Positions 1-11,519 of a DNA stretch of 64,000 bases are shown in pieces. The DNA is taken from assembly GCA_020002185.1 (NCBI GenBank), contig CM034537.1:14229905-14293904 (forward strand), given 5' to 3'. The notes under the pieces were generated by a model. It saw only the letters and a list, made by a program, of their open reading frames with translations, searched no databases and had not been told where the DNA came from. Numbering within the stretch: the stretch's first letter is position 1; every line of letters begins with the position of its first letter. Both the position numbers and the translations under genes were made by a program. This DNA comes from Paraescarpia echinospica (Eukaryota > Annelida > Polychaeta > Sabellida > Siboglinidae).

Positions 1-3000
1 ATGGAAAAGTGTTTCCTGTTATTGTTAACAAGCACATAACAAATACAGAGATTATATACATGAGACACGTTGATATGTAAAAATGTTGATGATATGTCAG
101 ATGTCCAGATCATAGCTGCTGCTGCCCAAAGTTGGTCTTTCACCAAACATGGAAACATCTCAAAATAGTTTTAACATTATCTACAGTTTCCCATATTTGT
201 ACATGACATTTGGTATGAAGTAAATGTGAGCAGTTAAGTTACGTAAAAGTCCCCAACTGATTGTCAGAAGTTAGAACAATCACAGAAAACGGGCGTAACG
301 TTACAACTTACGAACAATCGATTTACAGTGTACGTCTATTTAATGGCACCTGAGATGCAAACTGACTAAAGGAAAACATAAACATACCCATATACACACA
401 TATACATTCGCTAGCTCGATATTAGTTAGATTAACGGAAAGTGTAAGTCATCTTGACACTAAAATCATTACTTACAATAACCTGTATCCATGAGTTGCAG
501 AATTTCTTGACTTGCAAAGGCCACATCCAAATTATTTTCTTTTAATATCGTTTCAACAAGGCATCCATCCTGAAAATGTAAAGCAAAATCATTTTTAGAT
601 AATGTTGGTAATTTGGCATATGTTCGCTAAGCTTTTTATTTTGTTTTTTACACCCTACACATACATACATATATATATATTACCTGACAATCATAAAAGT
701 TTCATTATTTTTCTTCAAACGTTGGCAACTGTATAGATGTGATACGAATACAAATACTTTTATTTCAGGTAAAAATCCAATATATACGTACATGCAAACA
801 CACATTACAAATGTCAGTTAGTTAAAAATATACATCAATTAAAACATAGCAAGTTAAAAATAGAAAAGTTAACCGAATGTAATTAATAAAAATATAATGT
901 TGCACAACACCTGTTAGACACTTAGCACAAACATAAGAAATATAAGTTTTTTATATAGAGTGCTACTCAGTCTTTAAGACTGTTCAGGCTGCTTTACACT
1001 TCATTTCTTGGCAGAATTCAGCCATGCTGCAATGACTTTGCAAAGACCATTCGTACAGAAAAATCCACCACTATCTTTAGCTAAGTGCTCATTCATACAG
1101 CCAAGTGAACTGAAGCAACTTGGAATAAGACCAAATTTGGCCAAGCTTCAAAGAGGCAACAGGAGGATTCAAACCTGGATTCTCTCAACTGACTGTCCGA
1201 CGCTCTACCCACTATCCTACTGTGCTCCAACAGAGCATCTGTTTTATTTTCTATCATGACCTTTGATTTGACCTTGAGATCTCTACTCACCTCACACCCC
1301 GTAGTGTTGGTCACCTCCCAGACCAGTTGACTAAAGTCCTTGCAGACTTTGGCCATGGCGTTACGACCGACCTCTGGTAAAGCGGACAAGCAATCTGCAG
1401 CGTAGCCTGCTGCGTACTTGGCCTGATTCAGTGGATTGGTCAGATGGAATTCTTGACTTCCCTTTTCCATTGGAACTCCATCCTGCAAGCAGCCATTTGT
1501 GAGACGAGAAACAGGAAGTGACTCTGGGAAGGAGAAAACCACATGAACCATTTTTTTCAAATAATAAAGTTGTGTTGTCACAACATAATAACGATTATAA
1601 TTTTTAGTGGTAGAATGTTTATACGCTTGTTAACCTGAATACAAAATAGAAAGAAATAGAAGGTGGGTCAGGTGAATAAATTAAACCTCTACATATTTAT
1701 AAAGTAGGCTTATTTATTTAGTACGTAGTTAAGAAAGACTGGTACAAATTTACAGAAGGAGAACTACAATAAAATAATAAAATCAGAAAACAAATAATTT
1801 AAAGTGCAAAATCTGATCAGTCTAATGTATTTTAGTTAATCACAATTGTATAATATAATTTGATCCTTACCAGTTTATGAATAGTGACCTTAAAGGGAAT
1901 AAAAACATCTATTGCTCGAATTCATGTTATATTACATCCTGCTATCTATTTCCATGTCCACCAAGCCAAAAAAATTCAATGAATTAGAAATTCCACATTT
2001 TACGGTGTGCATCCGGACATTTTCGAATATGCATATTTTTGGCGTGCTTTTCGGGATGCCGAGATGTGACGTCACTTATGACTCAAACTCGCATCAGGCC
2101 GACCCTTTCCATGCATTCAGAGCATGTTTACAAGGATAGCTTTTGGGTCGAAACGAGCGTCAGAACGAGTTATTGTGCAATATTCCGAAGTAATACAAAC
2201 AGTAGTCATCATAGAGGAACAAGCAGTTATCTTACGGTTCCACATGAATCGAATTTTATTCAAAACAACGAATGAGAATGGGCCTACAAGTTGACTAGGT
2301 TTCGCCGAGCTTGGGTTCGTTTTCAGAATAATTATATTGAATGCAACCAACGGGAGATAATCTACACCAATAAACATACATAGCAAACATATATTGTATC
2401 CAGCTACATAAATTAACGTGTAAAATCTCATATTATCACTAGAATATCGATATATGAAGGAGTTGTACAATTTATCATAACAACTTAAATCAGTCAGAGA
2501 GTTTCCGTTGGTCCAGCTAGCTCACTGGTAGGCGCGTTGGTTACTTGTCATTTATTTTACAATCGGGCGACGCCGGTTCAATCCTGACAGCATGCAAACC
2601 TTTGATTTTCTTTTCACTTTTTTTTTTATGTTTTCACAAAGTAATATAAACAAATCATTTTATACTATAATGCACTGTTTGTAAATATTTTTTTTATTTT
2701 TGTAGTAATTATTTATTCGCCACAAAAATTAAAATATGGTCATTATATATAACGATGTTTCTAAATTGTATTTATCCAGACATATCTCAATCTGTTTTCA
2801 CATATATAATTACAATATATTACCGTACGATATATTTACAATTAATAAATTATATATCCATTACATTATATTTGTTTGGATAAATAAAATTTAGAAACAT
2901 CGTTATATAATGACCATATTTTCACTTTTGTGGCGAATAAATAGTTACTACAAAAATAAAAATTATTTATAAACAGTGCATTATAGTATAAAATTATTTT

Positions 3001-6000
3001 GTTTATATTACTTCGTGAAAACATAAACAAAAAAGTGTATAGAAAATCAAAGGTTTGCATGCTGTCAGGATTGAACCGGCGTCGCCCGATTGTAAAAGAA
3101 TGACAAGTAACCAATGCGCCTACCCACTGAGCTAGCGGGACCAACGGAAACTGTCTGACTGATTTAAGTTGTTATGATAAATTGTACAACTCCTTCATAT
3201 ATCGATATTCTAGTGCTATTATGAGATTATACACGTTACTTTATGTAGCTGGATACAATATATGTTTGCTATGTATGTTTATTGGTGTAGATTATCTCCC
3301 GTTGGTTGCATTCGATATAATTATTCTGAAAACGAGCCCAAGCTCGGCGAAACCTAGTCGACTTGTAGGCCCATTCGCATTCGATGTTTTGAATAAAATT
3401 CGATTAATGTGGAACTGTAAGATAACTGCTTGTTCCTCTATGATGACTAGTGTTTGTATTACGTCGGAATACTGCACAATAACTCGTTCTGACGCTCGTT
3501 TCGACCCAAAAGCTATCCTTGTAAACATGCTCTGAATGCATGGAAAGGGTCGGCCTGATGCGAGTGTGTGTCATAAGTGACGTCACGATACCACGTGATC
3601 GCTTAGCTCATTAAAATTTAATTTTCCGCGGGAATCGCTTCACAGGCGGGCTTAAAATCGAATTTATGCTACAAATGTATTTTTCTGTATTTGTTTAATG
3701 TTGTCAAATGTTACATACAATGTTAAACTTTGTGACACATGGAAAAAGGAGTTTAGCTAATGCCTTATTTTTATTTCCTTTAACATTCAACATGCCATGT
3801 AAACATGATATTTGGGGAGAATAATAAAAATTAACCAGATAATGGTAATAGTACACTAATATGGTTCATCAGTACACATAAATATGTTAAAATTGATTTA
3901 GTCAATGTGATTTGATTTTATAATAAAATTGTACCTTTAACACAATAAAGACTGTATATTCACAGTAAAGATAAGGTTAAGGATACTTTTACTTTTCCCA
4001 ACAGCTTTGCAAAGTGATACAAATATATACAGGTATACATATATATTTTGACATATAAAATATACAATACAAATTAACAAAATATATAATTAACAAAGTA
4101 AATATTTTGCAAGAAAAACAAAAAAACAATTGCAGTGGGAAGGGAGATTCCTACTAAGATCAGGTGCCACCAAAAAGCAAAAGATAACTGACCCTGAATT
4201 TTATCTTTGCTGGCGTCTCTGTGTTGTCTCCGATGGTTCGCACGCTGCCATAGTGGTCGCCATTGTGGTATGATATGTGGATCTGTCGGCAATTAGGATC
4301 TTCAGATCCATGGATCTAAACATAACACAGAATGTTTCAGGAAATAATTTTTTTCTGGAAAGTCGTGAAACTAACAAAAATTATAAAACATGAAAAGGTT
4401 GTGATGGTCTTGAGGTCTGAAAAGTCATGATATTTTTGGTCAGAAAAGGCCATGAACTTTGGGAAAGTTAATTTCTTGTCCGTGAAATTTATGAAAACCC
4501 ATCGATCTACATATAATACAGAAGACTTTACATTTTAGAGGCTGATTTTTTTCTGGAAAGTTGTGAAACTAAAAAAATGAATTGTTATGATACTTAAGTC
4601 TGAAAAACAAAACACTTTTGGAAAGTTAATTTCTTGTATGTGAAAGTTATAAAATTTGAGAAGCGTTTGTCAGTTTTAAAAGTTGTTAAATGTTGTGAAA
4701 TGTCAAAACATATCTCAGACATGACTTATTATACACATTTCCTGTATACAATGCAATTTTTTGGAATGTTTGGTAGAACACGACCATGTCCCATTTTAAT
4801 ATGGATTTGCCTTAAATGTAAGGATTATGATAAAGTACATACCGGGTACTTTATTGCATGTGTCATGCTATTATGAAGTCAAATGGCAAACCTACAGACG
4901 TAGAAGCGCAAATCCTTTTGATGCAAAGCAGATGTCTAACAAAACAATGATTTTGTTTGGTGTAGATCTACCCGTATTTAATAGTCTGTTAGATGGCGCC
5001 ACTTGATCAGAATATGGATGTTATGGGCTGATTAACCAATGAAAAACAACATAGATTTAAACATAATGTTAAGTCAAATATATGGATTTCAACCAAAGAA
5101 ATGTGGGATGTCTGACACTGTATCAACCAGTGATGGGTAGTGTGTGGAAATAATGTAAAATAACAACTAGGAGAGGTGATGGTGACACTTACTTGTAGAC
5201 AGGGAGAGTTGAGCTGATGGATGACTACAACGACTTTATGGAGACGAGCGAAGGCTACAATTGCATCATTGCCTGCATACGTTCCTTGTATCTTCAGATT
5301 TGCAACTGCAACAGAAATGGAAGAAAACACTGAGCTGTCTCTGTGATGAAAAATAAGCTTCTTTATGCAAACTAGATAATCTACAATGCGACACATTGCA
5401 TATATGCTAGCCAGTTTAATCCATACCAGTGCTTTATTTATTTACATTACACGACACGAGAACAGTTGAATCTATTGAAAACAAACCAAACATTATTGAA
5501 TAACATATTTTTAAGAAGTAGCTTACAATCACACATGCACATGTGCAAAATTTGTTTTAATTTGTTTTCATTCCGTGTTTATATTAAATGAAAATGTTTA
5601 AACTTTAAGAATAATTCATCTGCAAATGCTCTGGCTGTGCATCTACAAATGAATTTGAATATTTTTCAAATGTTTTCTGTGAGTGAAAATAGCAAGAAAA
5701 TGTAAACTATTACCACTAAAACTAAACACGTAACACAGAGGCAAAGCAAAATGTGAATTATATATAAACTATATTCAATGGCTTTCTTAAAATAATTCAC
5801 ATTTAAATGATGAATTAAAAATCAATTATTTTAATTAAATTGCAATTTTTAACATGTAAATGCTAAAATTGTAATGCTAAAGTAACATCTGAATGCATGG
5901 GTTCAGGTGATCTTTGTCCAACTTACTATGCCTATCAAAGGGTACATCATCTTCAACAAACGGCTCGAAGTCAGCGCGATGTTCAAGCATGTATTCAACA

Positions 6001-7666
6001 ACATCCTGGCGATGGTTGAAGTGGTTGCGACCGTGACCTTCAAGTTGATCACCAAGTGCACGGAACAGACAGTTCCTGTTAACAACACAGAGACACAGAA
6101 TGAAAAGAGCTCGGAAAACAGAAGAGGATGGTGGAAGGAGATGAGGGGAGAGAATGGTAGAAGATTATGATAAGTGATGTGGCCTCCCAAAAGGTTCATA
6201 AAGTAAACACTAACCCGTCCCCTGGTATTTCATAAAGTAAACACTAACCCGTCCCCTGGTATTTCATAAAGTAAACACTAACCCGTTCCCTGGTGTTTCA
6301 TAAAGTAAACACTAACCAGTCCCCTGATATTTCATAAAATAAACACTAACCCGTCCCCTAGTATTTCATAAAGTAAACCCTAACCCGTCCCCTGGTATTT
6401 AATAAAGTAAACACTAACCCGTCCCCTGGTATTTCATAAAGTAAACACTAACCCGTCCCCTGGTATTTCATAAAGTAAACACTAAATGTCCCCTGGAATT
6501 TCATAAAGTAAACACTAACCCGTCCCCTGGTATTTCATAAAGTAAACACTAAATGTCCCCTGGAATTTCATAAAGTAAACACTAACCCGTCTCCTGGTAT
6601 TTCATAAAGTAAACACTAACTGTCCCCTGGAATTTCATAAAGTAAACACTAACCGTCCCCTGGTATTTCATAAAGTAAACACTAACCCTTCCCCTGGAAT
6701 TTCATAAAGTAAACACTAACCGTCCCCTGGTATTTCATAAAGTAAACACTAACCCTTCCCCTGGTATTTCATATAGTAAACACTAACCCGTTCCCTGGTA
6801 TTTCATATAGTAAACACTAACCCGTCCCCTGGTATTTCATAAAGTAAACACTAACCTGTCCCCTGGTATTTCATAAAGTAAACACTAACCCGTTCCCTGG
6901 TATTTCATAAAGTAAACACTAACCCGTTCCCTGGTGTTTCATAAAGTAAACACTAACCAGTCCCCTGATATTTCATAAAGTAAACACTAACCCGTACCCT
7001 GGTATTTCATAGAGTAAACACTAACCCGTCCTCTGGTATTTCATAAAGCAAACACTTACCCGTCCCCTGGTATTTCATAAAGTAAACACTAACCCGTCCC
7101 GTGGTATTTCATAAAGTAAACACTGACCTGTCCCCTGGTATTTCATAAAATAAATACTAACCCATCCCATAGTATTTTATGAAGTAAACACTGACCCACC
7201 CCTGGTATAACATTATAATTATAATATTTATTTTATAGCATCATACCTATTTAGGCCCATATTCATAGCCTTGTTCATGACACTAATAAATAAATAAAAC
7301 ACATTTAAAATACAATCTTGAATATATAGAGTAAAATAATAAAGATCAGTCGATAAAATCAAATTGTGTTTATGTTTACATAAAATAAATTAGTTAAGTT
7401 AATTAATCTGCAAAAAAAGGAATAAATATATTTTAAGTAAAAACTCACCCATCCCCTGGTATTTCACGCAACTGTAGCTGCATCTTTGCGAGTTGTGCGT
7501 GGAAGGCGTAGAAGGTCTCCTCCTCCATGGAGTTCTTCTGAGCCTTCTTCTCATTCTTGTAGGAGCTGCGCACAGCCCGCTCTTCTCGCTTGCGTGCCAT
7601 GGCTGCGTGTCTCTCACCCCGGCTCTGCTGAGTTCCGCGACTGTTGTGCCGACGGGCCGTTGGCAT
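1..7666 (-). CDS. OTUD3: OTUD3-like OTU-domain deubiquitinase (gene span, 3' end outside window)
   Basis: Six coding exons read right to left (7666-7449, 6075-5927, 5305-5193, 4315-4193, 1482-1291, 569-476) with compatible phases; the remainder lies beyond position 1. The OTU cysteine-protease core is complete: [15 protein letters not shown] spans the first junction, with Asp72 and Cys75 as predicted catalytic residues, followed by a conserved [11 protein letters not shown] stretch, [21 protein letters not shown], and the HNGDHYGSV block with catalytic His181. Residues about 240-296 form a UBA-like ubiquitin-binding region (VTNTTGCE joined to [15 protein letters not shown]). The family removes ubiquitin from substrates in the cytosol. 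The basic N-terminus ([12 protein letters not shown]) matches OTUD3 style. No broken exon is seen. Intron 1 is mostly minisatellite (see findings). The OTU call is near certain; the OTUD3 assignment rests on remembered similarity and the OTU plus UBA order. Confidence 0.93.
476..569 (-). CDS. OTUD3: OTUD3 coding exon 6 (second half of UBA region)
   Basis: Acceptor TTTTCAG, then [20 protein letters not shown] and [11 protein letters not shown], matching the remaining UBA helices. Donor GTAAGT at 475-470. The C-terminal exon or exons are outside the window. Confidence 0.82.
925..1240 (-). repeat. tRNA-derived SINE-like copy
   Basis: On the minus strand a tRNA-like head has a B-box-like GGTTTGAATCC (1175-1165) and an A-box-like GATAGTGGGTAGAG. 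The body (CAGTTCACTTGGCTGTATGA, TAGCTAAAGATAGTGGTGG) and the tail (GTAAAGCAGCCTGAACAGT, CTATATAAAAAACTTAT) are shared with the copy at 34098-34535. It lies in the OTUD3 intron after exon 5. Confidence 0.75.
1291..1482 (-). CDS. OTUD3: OTUD3 coding exon 5 (start of UBA region)
   Basis: Acceptor CTTGCAG and donor GTGAGT enclose 64 codons in phase 0, ending [15 protein letters not shown]. The first two thirds ([12 protein letters not shown] and onward) form a linker I do not recognise; the end is the first UBA helix. A SINE-like copy lies about 50 bp further along the intron. Confidence 0.82.
2511..2590 (+). ncRNA. tRNA-like pol III promoter sequence, left arm
   Basis: A-box TAGCTCACTGG (2518-2528) and B-box GGTTCAATCC (2575-2584), 46 bases apart. 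I could not fold a convincing acceptor stem, so this is tRNA-like rather than a functional tRNA gene. Confidence 0.5.
3061..3150 (-). ncRNA. tRNA-like pol III promoter sequence, right arm
   Basis: Inverted counterpart of the left-arm sequence: GGATTGAACC on the plus strand is the B-box complement, and CCCACTGAGCTAGC is the A-box region with one change. Confidence 0.5.
4193..4315 (-). CDS. OTUD3: OTUD3 coding exon 4 (catalytic histidine)
   Basis: Acceptor TATGTTTAG; reads [19 protein letters not shown], then [12 protein letters not shown]. His181 in the GDHY motif is the predicted catalytic histidine. It is 123 nt, phase 0 on both sides; the donor is GTCAGT, a weaker match to consensus. Confidence 0.9.
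4325..4650. repeat. Diverged direct duplication in OTUD3 intron 3
   Basis: Copies at about 4330-4490 and 4517-4650 share TTTTTTTCTGGAAAGT, GTGAAACTAA and GGAAAGTTAATTTCTTGT. Confidence 0.6.
5193..5305 (-). CDS. OTUD3: OTUD3 coding exon 3
   Basis: Acceptor TTGCAG; the split codon gives Ile, then [20 protein letters not shown] and [14 protein letters not shown]. It ends at phase 0 before GTAAGT. This is the conserved OTU central strand and helix. Confidence 0.92.
5927..6075 (-). CDS. OTUD3: OTUD3 coding exon 2 (catalytic cysteine)
   Basis: Starts after TTAACAG, completes Gly73 and reads [18 protein letters not shown] onward to DDVPFDRH. It contains the predicted nucleophile Cys75. It ends before GTAAGT with phase 1. 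Confidence 0.93.
6187..7205. repeat. 34-bp minisatellite in OTUD3 intron 1, copied from the exon-1 donor junction
   Basis: About 30 tandem units of 34 bp fill most of the 1.37-kb intron. On the gene strand each unit contains GAAATACCAGGGGACGG followed by GTTAGTGTTTACTT. The authentic exon-1 end and donor read GAAATACCAGGGGATGG then GTGAGTTTTTACTT, which is 28 of 31 positions identical. Many copies keep GT at the donor position; some have lost it. About 240 bp of non-repeat sequence separates the array from exon 1, and its far end is about 110 bp from exon 2. Confidence 0.92.
7449..7666 (-). CDS. OTUD3: OTUD3 coding exon 1
   Basis: Encodes residues 1-72 plus two bases of codon 73. The ATG at 7666 gives a basic leader; an internal in-frame ATG at 7600 (MARKREER) is an alternative start. 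The exon ends in GAT GG before the donor GTGAGT (7448-7443), so codon 73 (Gly) is split across the junction just ahead of the catalytic Asn-Cys. Confidence 0.85.
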
Positions 7667-10250
7667 TCAACTACTGTGCTGCAACAAGTAACAAGTTGTC
7701 CTGCTATGTGCTGTAATGACTGTGCATTTGGACACCTAAAAATTCATTAAATTATCTGTACTAAAACATACAGTACAGAAGATTATTTTTGGGGGCAGAA
7801 AAGCTAGCCTTTGAGTACTGTAAACATAATAGGTGCCATTGCCCAAACACATATACCGGGTAGTACATAAAAATATTTTTTGATAGATTTTTTGGTGTCC
7901 GAAAACTTAGTGTCCAAATACATACAGTTATTATGGTAGATCAGTGCATATATTTTAAGTTTCTTTTAAATAGCCTTTTATAAAAACATTTATAACATAT
8001 ATTTTATTTCAAATATTTTTTGAACAACGTTTTCAGTTGCATATTTAATTAGCAAATGTGTAGCCAACAGGGGTCTCCACTTTTTAAGCACTTACAGTGG
8101 CCATCACAGTGAACTAGGTATTAAGTAGCATGGGCCTATTCAGCACTATAGCCGAAATAGCTGTCTGGTACACAATCTTGCATCCTGCAGGGTGATCATG
8201 ATTTCATACTAGGACATGTCTGATTGGTTCATTTATGCGGGAACTGTTCATCAAATCATGGTATGAGCATCGTGAACTAAATGGCGCATGTAGTTATTTT
8301 GGGAACTGTTGTTCACATATTTTCTATTGCTGGTGAATTTGGTCGCATCGGTGGTGTGTACGGAAAGACATTTTGCCAAAGTTTTGTCGCTGCCGAAATG
8401 GTATCGTTGCTGATGCAACCAGAACTGATGAATTTGGGTTGATTCGGCGATGTTGTTTTGTAAAATATTTCAACTCCATTAAAAAATATACTTAAATTTT
8501 GTGGCAAACTACTTTTTAATTACATGTTTAGCAATTCAGAAATTTGACCAACAGTGAAGTGACACGTAAGATCTGCTCAGTTGTTCGTTTGTAGTATTAA
8601 TTCGCCAAAGGGAAGCCATGTTCGTTTAGATACCGTTGATAAGCAGGTGTGAATGGGCAAGTGTAAAACAACAGGCACTGATTCAGGCTTTTTTCAAAAA
8701 CCAGGCTTCCATCTCATTGTAAACGCTGAAATAGTAGATCAAACACACAGTCGAGTTGGCTTCATTGCCTGCTAATTCTGCAGTTTCTACTCTGACATAG
8801 CACATTATACATCTGTAGCGCCGCAGAAGAGACCAAATAATTTGTCGAGGCATCCAATGATTGCCCTGCCATAGCGGTAACGCTGCCAAAGTGACCAATA
8901 TTGCCCCACTGAGGCGACCAAAACGCTGCCGACGCAACCAAAATATTTTACCAAAGTGACCAAACATGTTGCCGATGCATCCAAGAATTTCACTGACGCG
9001 TCCAAGAATTTCCCCGCCGACGTGGTCAGGGTTGTTTGATTTAATCATTTGATTTAACTCATTATTTAAAAAATGAGTTAAAAAAAAATAAAAAATTGAT
9101 TTACATTTGTTATACTTCTCATTTTTTTAATTGCTGATTTATGTGAATCTGAGTGGAATGCTTTGATTGCCTCAAATATCTATAGGTCCAAGTATGTAAC
9201 ACCCATACCCCAGCCAGAGGGGAGGGGAGGGGTACTGGTGAACAAAGGCTACCAGGGTCAGTGGGCAATTGTAGCCAACAGCAGTGCCATGGATTATGCA
9301 AAATAAGCAGATAAGGCAACCTGGGTCTCAGGCTGAGATCAGCAGGGAATGCACTGAACAAAGGCCAGAGACAGAGCCTAATCAAGGCTGCAAGTCAGAA
9401 TTCAAGGATATCAAGGCCATAAATTGGGATTGGTGTAATTCAAGGTTTTCAATGATTTCAAGGCCCAGTACTGACCCTGTGGCTGGCCAACACTGCATTA
9501 GAGACCTAGCTGTTGACTTACGAATACTGTCTATATTGATCACTGCCAAATTATACAAGTTCTACTGCTTCTGTGTGTTTATTCACAATGTCTGGAAGAT
9601 AAAATTGTGTGTGACTTTATTTTGAAAAGACTGTAGTTCCAGGAAAGACTGGGTGTAAAGCCAAATGAGGACACACTGTTTGTGACATTGTGCAAGTTTA
9701 TTATGTACTGTTCATGTGCATTATTTCAATGAAGCACATTTTGTAAATCCACTGATTCCGTTCTGAATCCATTTAGTACAATACAAGTATTGAAATCATA
9801 TTTTGTTTCCTCATTTCCAGATGTTTGAGCTATTCCATTTCTGAATGCAGTTAAGCTTCCAAAACTTGTCTTCAAAAGGAAGCATCTTTTCAAGTCAGAA
9901 GCCCCAAGTTAAAGTATAAATAAAATAATAAATAAATCCAATTTTTTTTAGAAGAATCACAATTTTCTCCAACCCTGGACGTGGTAATGCAGCCGACACG
10001 ACCCGGAACCAATTAAACTAATAAACTATGATAAATAATAATCACAGAAACATTAAGAAGGAGATGTGGCCGTTCTTTCTAAGATGTTAAAAATGGCAAA
10101 CGCATAATGTAGACTAAAAAGAACATGCAAAGAAACAATGAAAACCTCCAAAAATATTGCACATTTGCCGAGTATATTGTGTAATCCGTCTCACATTTTA
10201 AACCTATCTTAAAATTACCACCACTTCAGTCATATTGGCTGCATTGATCT
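7667..10250. other. Intergenic region upstream of OTUD3
   Basis: No gene supported. At 8820-9020 there is a degenerate run of short related phrases (GCCGACGCAACCAA, CCAAAGTGACCAAA, GATGCATCCAAGAATTT), with a related patch at 8335-8470. It may be a decayed repeat. No clear core promoter element is visible. Confidence 0.5.
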
Positions 10251-11270
10251 AATTCTCATTGAATGTGTTCTATCGTATTACCAACTGTAAAGCAAAATGT
10301 CAAATAAGACATATAGGCCTACCAAGACTGGCAAGAGTCTCCGAGCTTGAGAGGCTGTCACGGGTAGCCTCTGCCAGCGGCCAAGACCAAGTCGAATGTC
10401 AACAAACAGCGTCATCAACACTTCCGCACTCGACTGTCTCCGGCCAGTTGCTACGCCAAACGCCTGGTGAGTCGGACAACCGCAGTTGGCACATGAAGTC
10501 TTACTATTTTGTTAAACGGCTGAGGCGGTTATATTGAAAGATTATGTTGTGCAACCGTTGCAATATGTTATTAGTTTTACGTTGCGGTGTCCTGGAATGC
10601 ACCGGACGTTGTCCGAGTGCGATAAAAGGATCCACGCTGAGTATTATTTTCATAAATAAACGAAATTATGTTGTAATATTAGCAACGGTTAGAGAAGGCA
10701 GAATCGTACTGCACATGGTTTGATATAGTTGCATTATTGAGTAAGTTAAATATATAAAATAAAGTCTGACAGTGTATCTATAAAATAAGTGAAGATTAAT
10801 TTGTAGCAAGAAATTAATAGACGCCATATATGTATATAATTGGCGCGAAAGGAGGAAATTGGGTCGATGTTGACAGTTTTTGTTTTGTGATGATTCTCTA
10901 AATATTTTAGTTTGGTTAGTTATTCTCATCTGACGCGTCCAGATAACCGGCGGTGCGTACAAATTAAGAGTTGCCGTTAGGTATGCAATCCACAGTATAA
11001 CTTGTTCCTAAGTCGAAGAAATTATTCTTGGTCGAACTGAGTCTATAGAACTATTAGAACTAGAAGGCAGTGAAGCCTGAGCAGTGAGCTGAATCCGAAG
11101 GCAGCCGCAGTGGCCCGGCAGTGCAGCTATACATTTTCACAACATTGAATATTGATTAGCCATTGACTGATGACAAACAACCCTATCTAGGGTTAATATA
11201 GAAGTGGTGTATTTTTTATTTTTAGGCTTTTCCTTCTCTAGAGTCAGCGAGTGGACTATATAATACAGGT
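10251..11270 (+). promoter_or_regulatory. Possible TMCO4 promoter / noncoding first-exon region (weak)
   Basis: A locally more CpG-rich stretch (10320-10640) lies between the divergent OTUD3 and TMCO4 genes and contains a good donor-like GCCTG/GTGAGT near 10465. Because the TMCO4 ATG sits immediately after a probable acceptor, an upstream noncoding exon is expected; this is the best candidate seen. It is inference only. Confidence 0.25.
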
Positions 11271-11277
11271 TACTCAT

Positions 11278-11510
11278 TTACCCCATCAAGTTCAAGGCCA
11301 AGGGATCTTTTACTTCCCATGGCTGCTGGCATAACAATAGACACCCTGACGTAGAAGATGCTAACGTATTATAGTGTCTCCTCCGAATGACGCAGAAAAC
11401 ATGGAGCAAATGTAATTGCCCAAGATTGGCGATGGCGGTTTGTAGCAGGATTTGAACCCTGTCAGCTTGACTGACAGTCCATTGCTCTATCGCTCGACCA
11501 CCGCTTCCCA
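11278..11510 (-). repeat. tRNA-derived SINE-like copy
   Basis: Minus-strand head GGTGGTCGAGCGATAGAGCA and B-box-like GGGTTCAAATCC, then a body with GGAGGAGACACTATAA, TATGCCAGCAGCCATGG and GTAAAAGATCCC. The body matches the copy near 45330-45595. Confidence 0.7.
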
Positions 11511-11519
11511 CATAAAAAA

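Larger units (their letters stand above)
2066..3586. mobile_element. Foldback-type inverted-repeat element with tRNA-like cores
   Basis: Two arms of about 720 bp (2066-2785 and about 2870-3586) are inverted copies, roughly 90 percent alike by eye, around an AT-rich spacer of about 85 bp. Both outer ends begin with the palindrome GTGACGTCAC (2066-2075, 3577-3586), beyond which homology stops. Each arm carries a tRNA-like stretch with A-box TAGCTCACTGG and B-box GGTTCAATCC, and a 117-codon open frame (2470-2117 minus; 3182-3535 plus). No transposase is seen. This is most likely a non-autonomous foldback element, or a SINE-like element duplicated in inverse orientation. Confidence 0.8.
1483..4192 (-). 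other. OTUD3 intron 4, hosting the foldback element
   Basis: AT-rich intron between exons 4 and 5. Apart from the large inverted-repeat element (2066-3586) I see no gene or structured feature. Confidence 0.7.

Noticed and set aside
1093..1581. A single 162-codon minus-strand gene
   Set aside because: Only 1482-1291 is exon; the rest is intron and a SINE-like copy read through by chance.
2117..2470. 117-codon open frame (and its inverted twin at 3182-3535) as a gene
   Set aside because: It lies inside foldback arms, has no recognised domain, and the two copies differ at many amino-acid positions, which does not look like constraint.
2511..2590. Functional tRNA gene
   Set aside because: A and B boxes are present but I could not form standard acceptor and anticodon stems.
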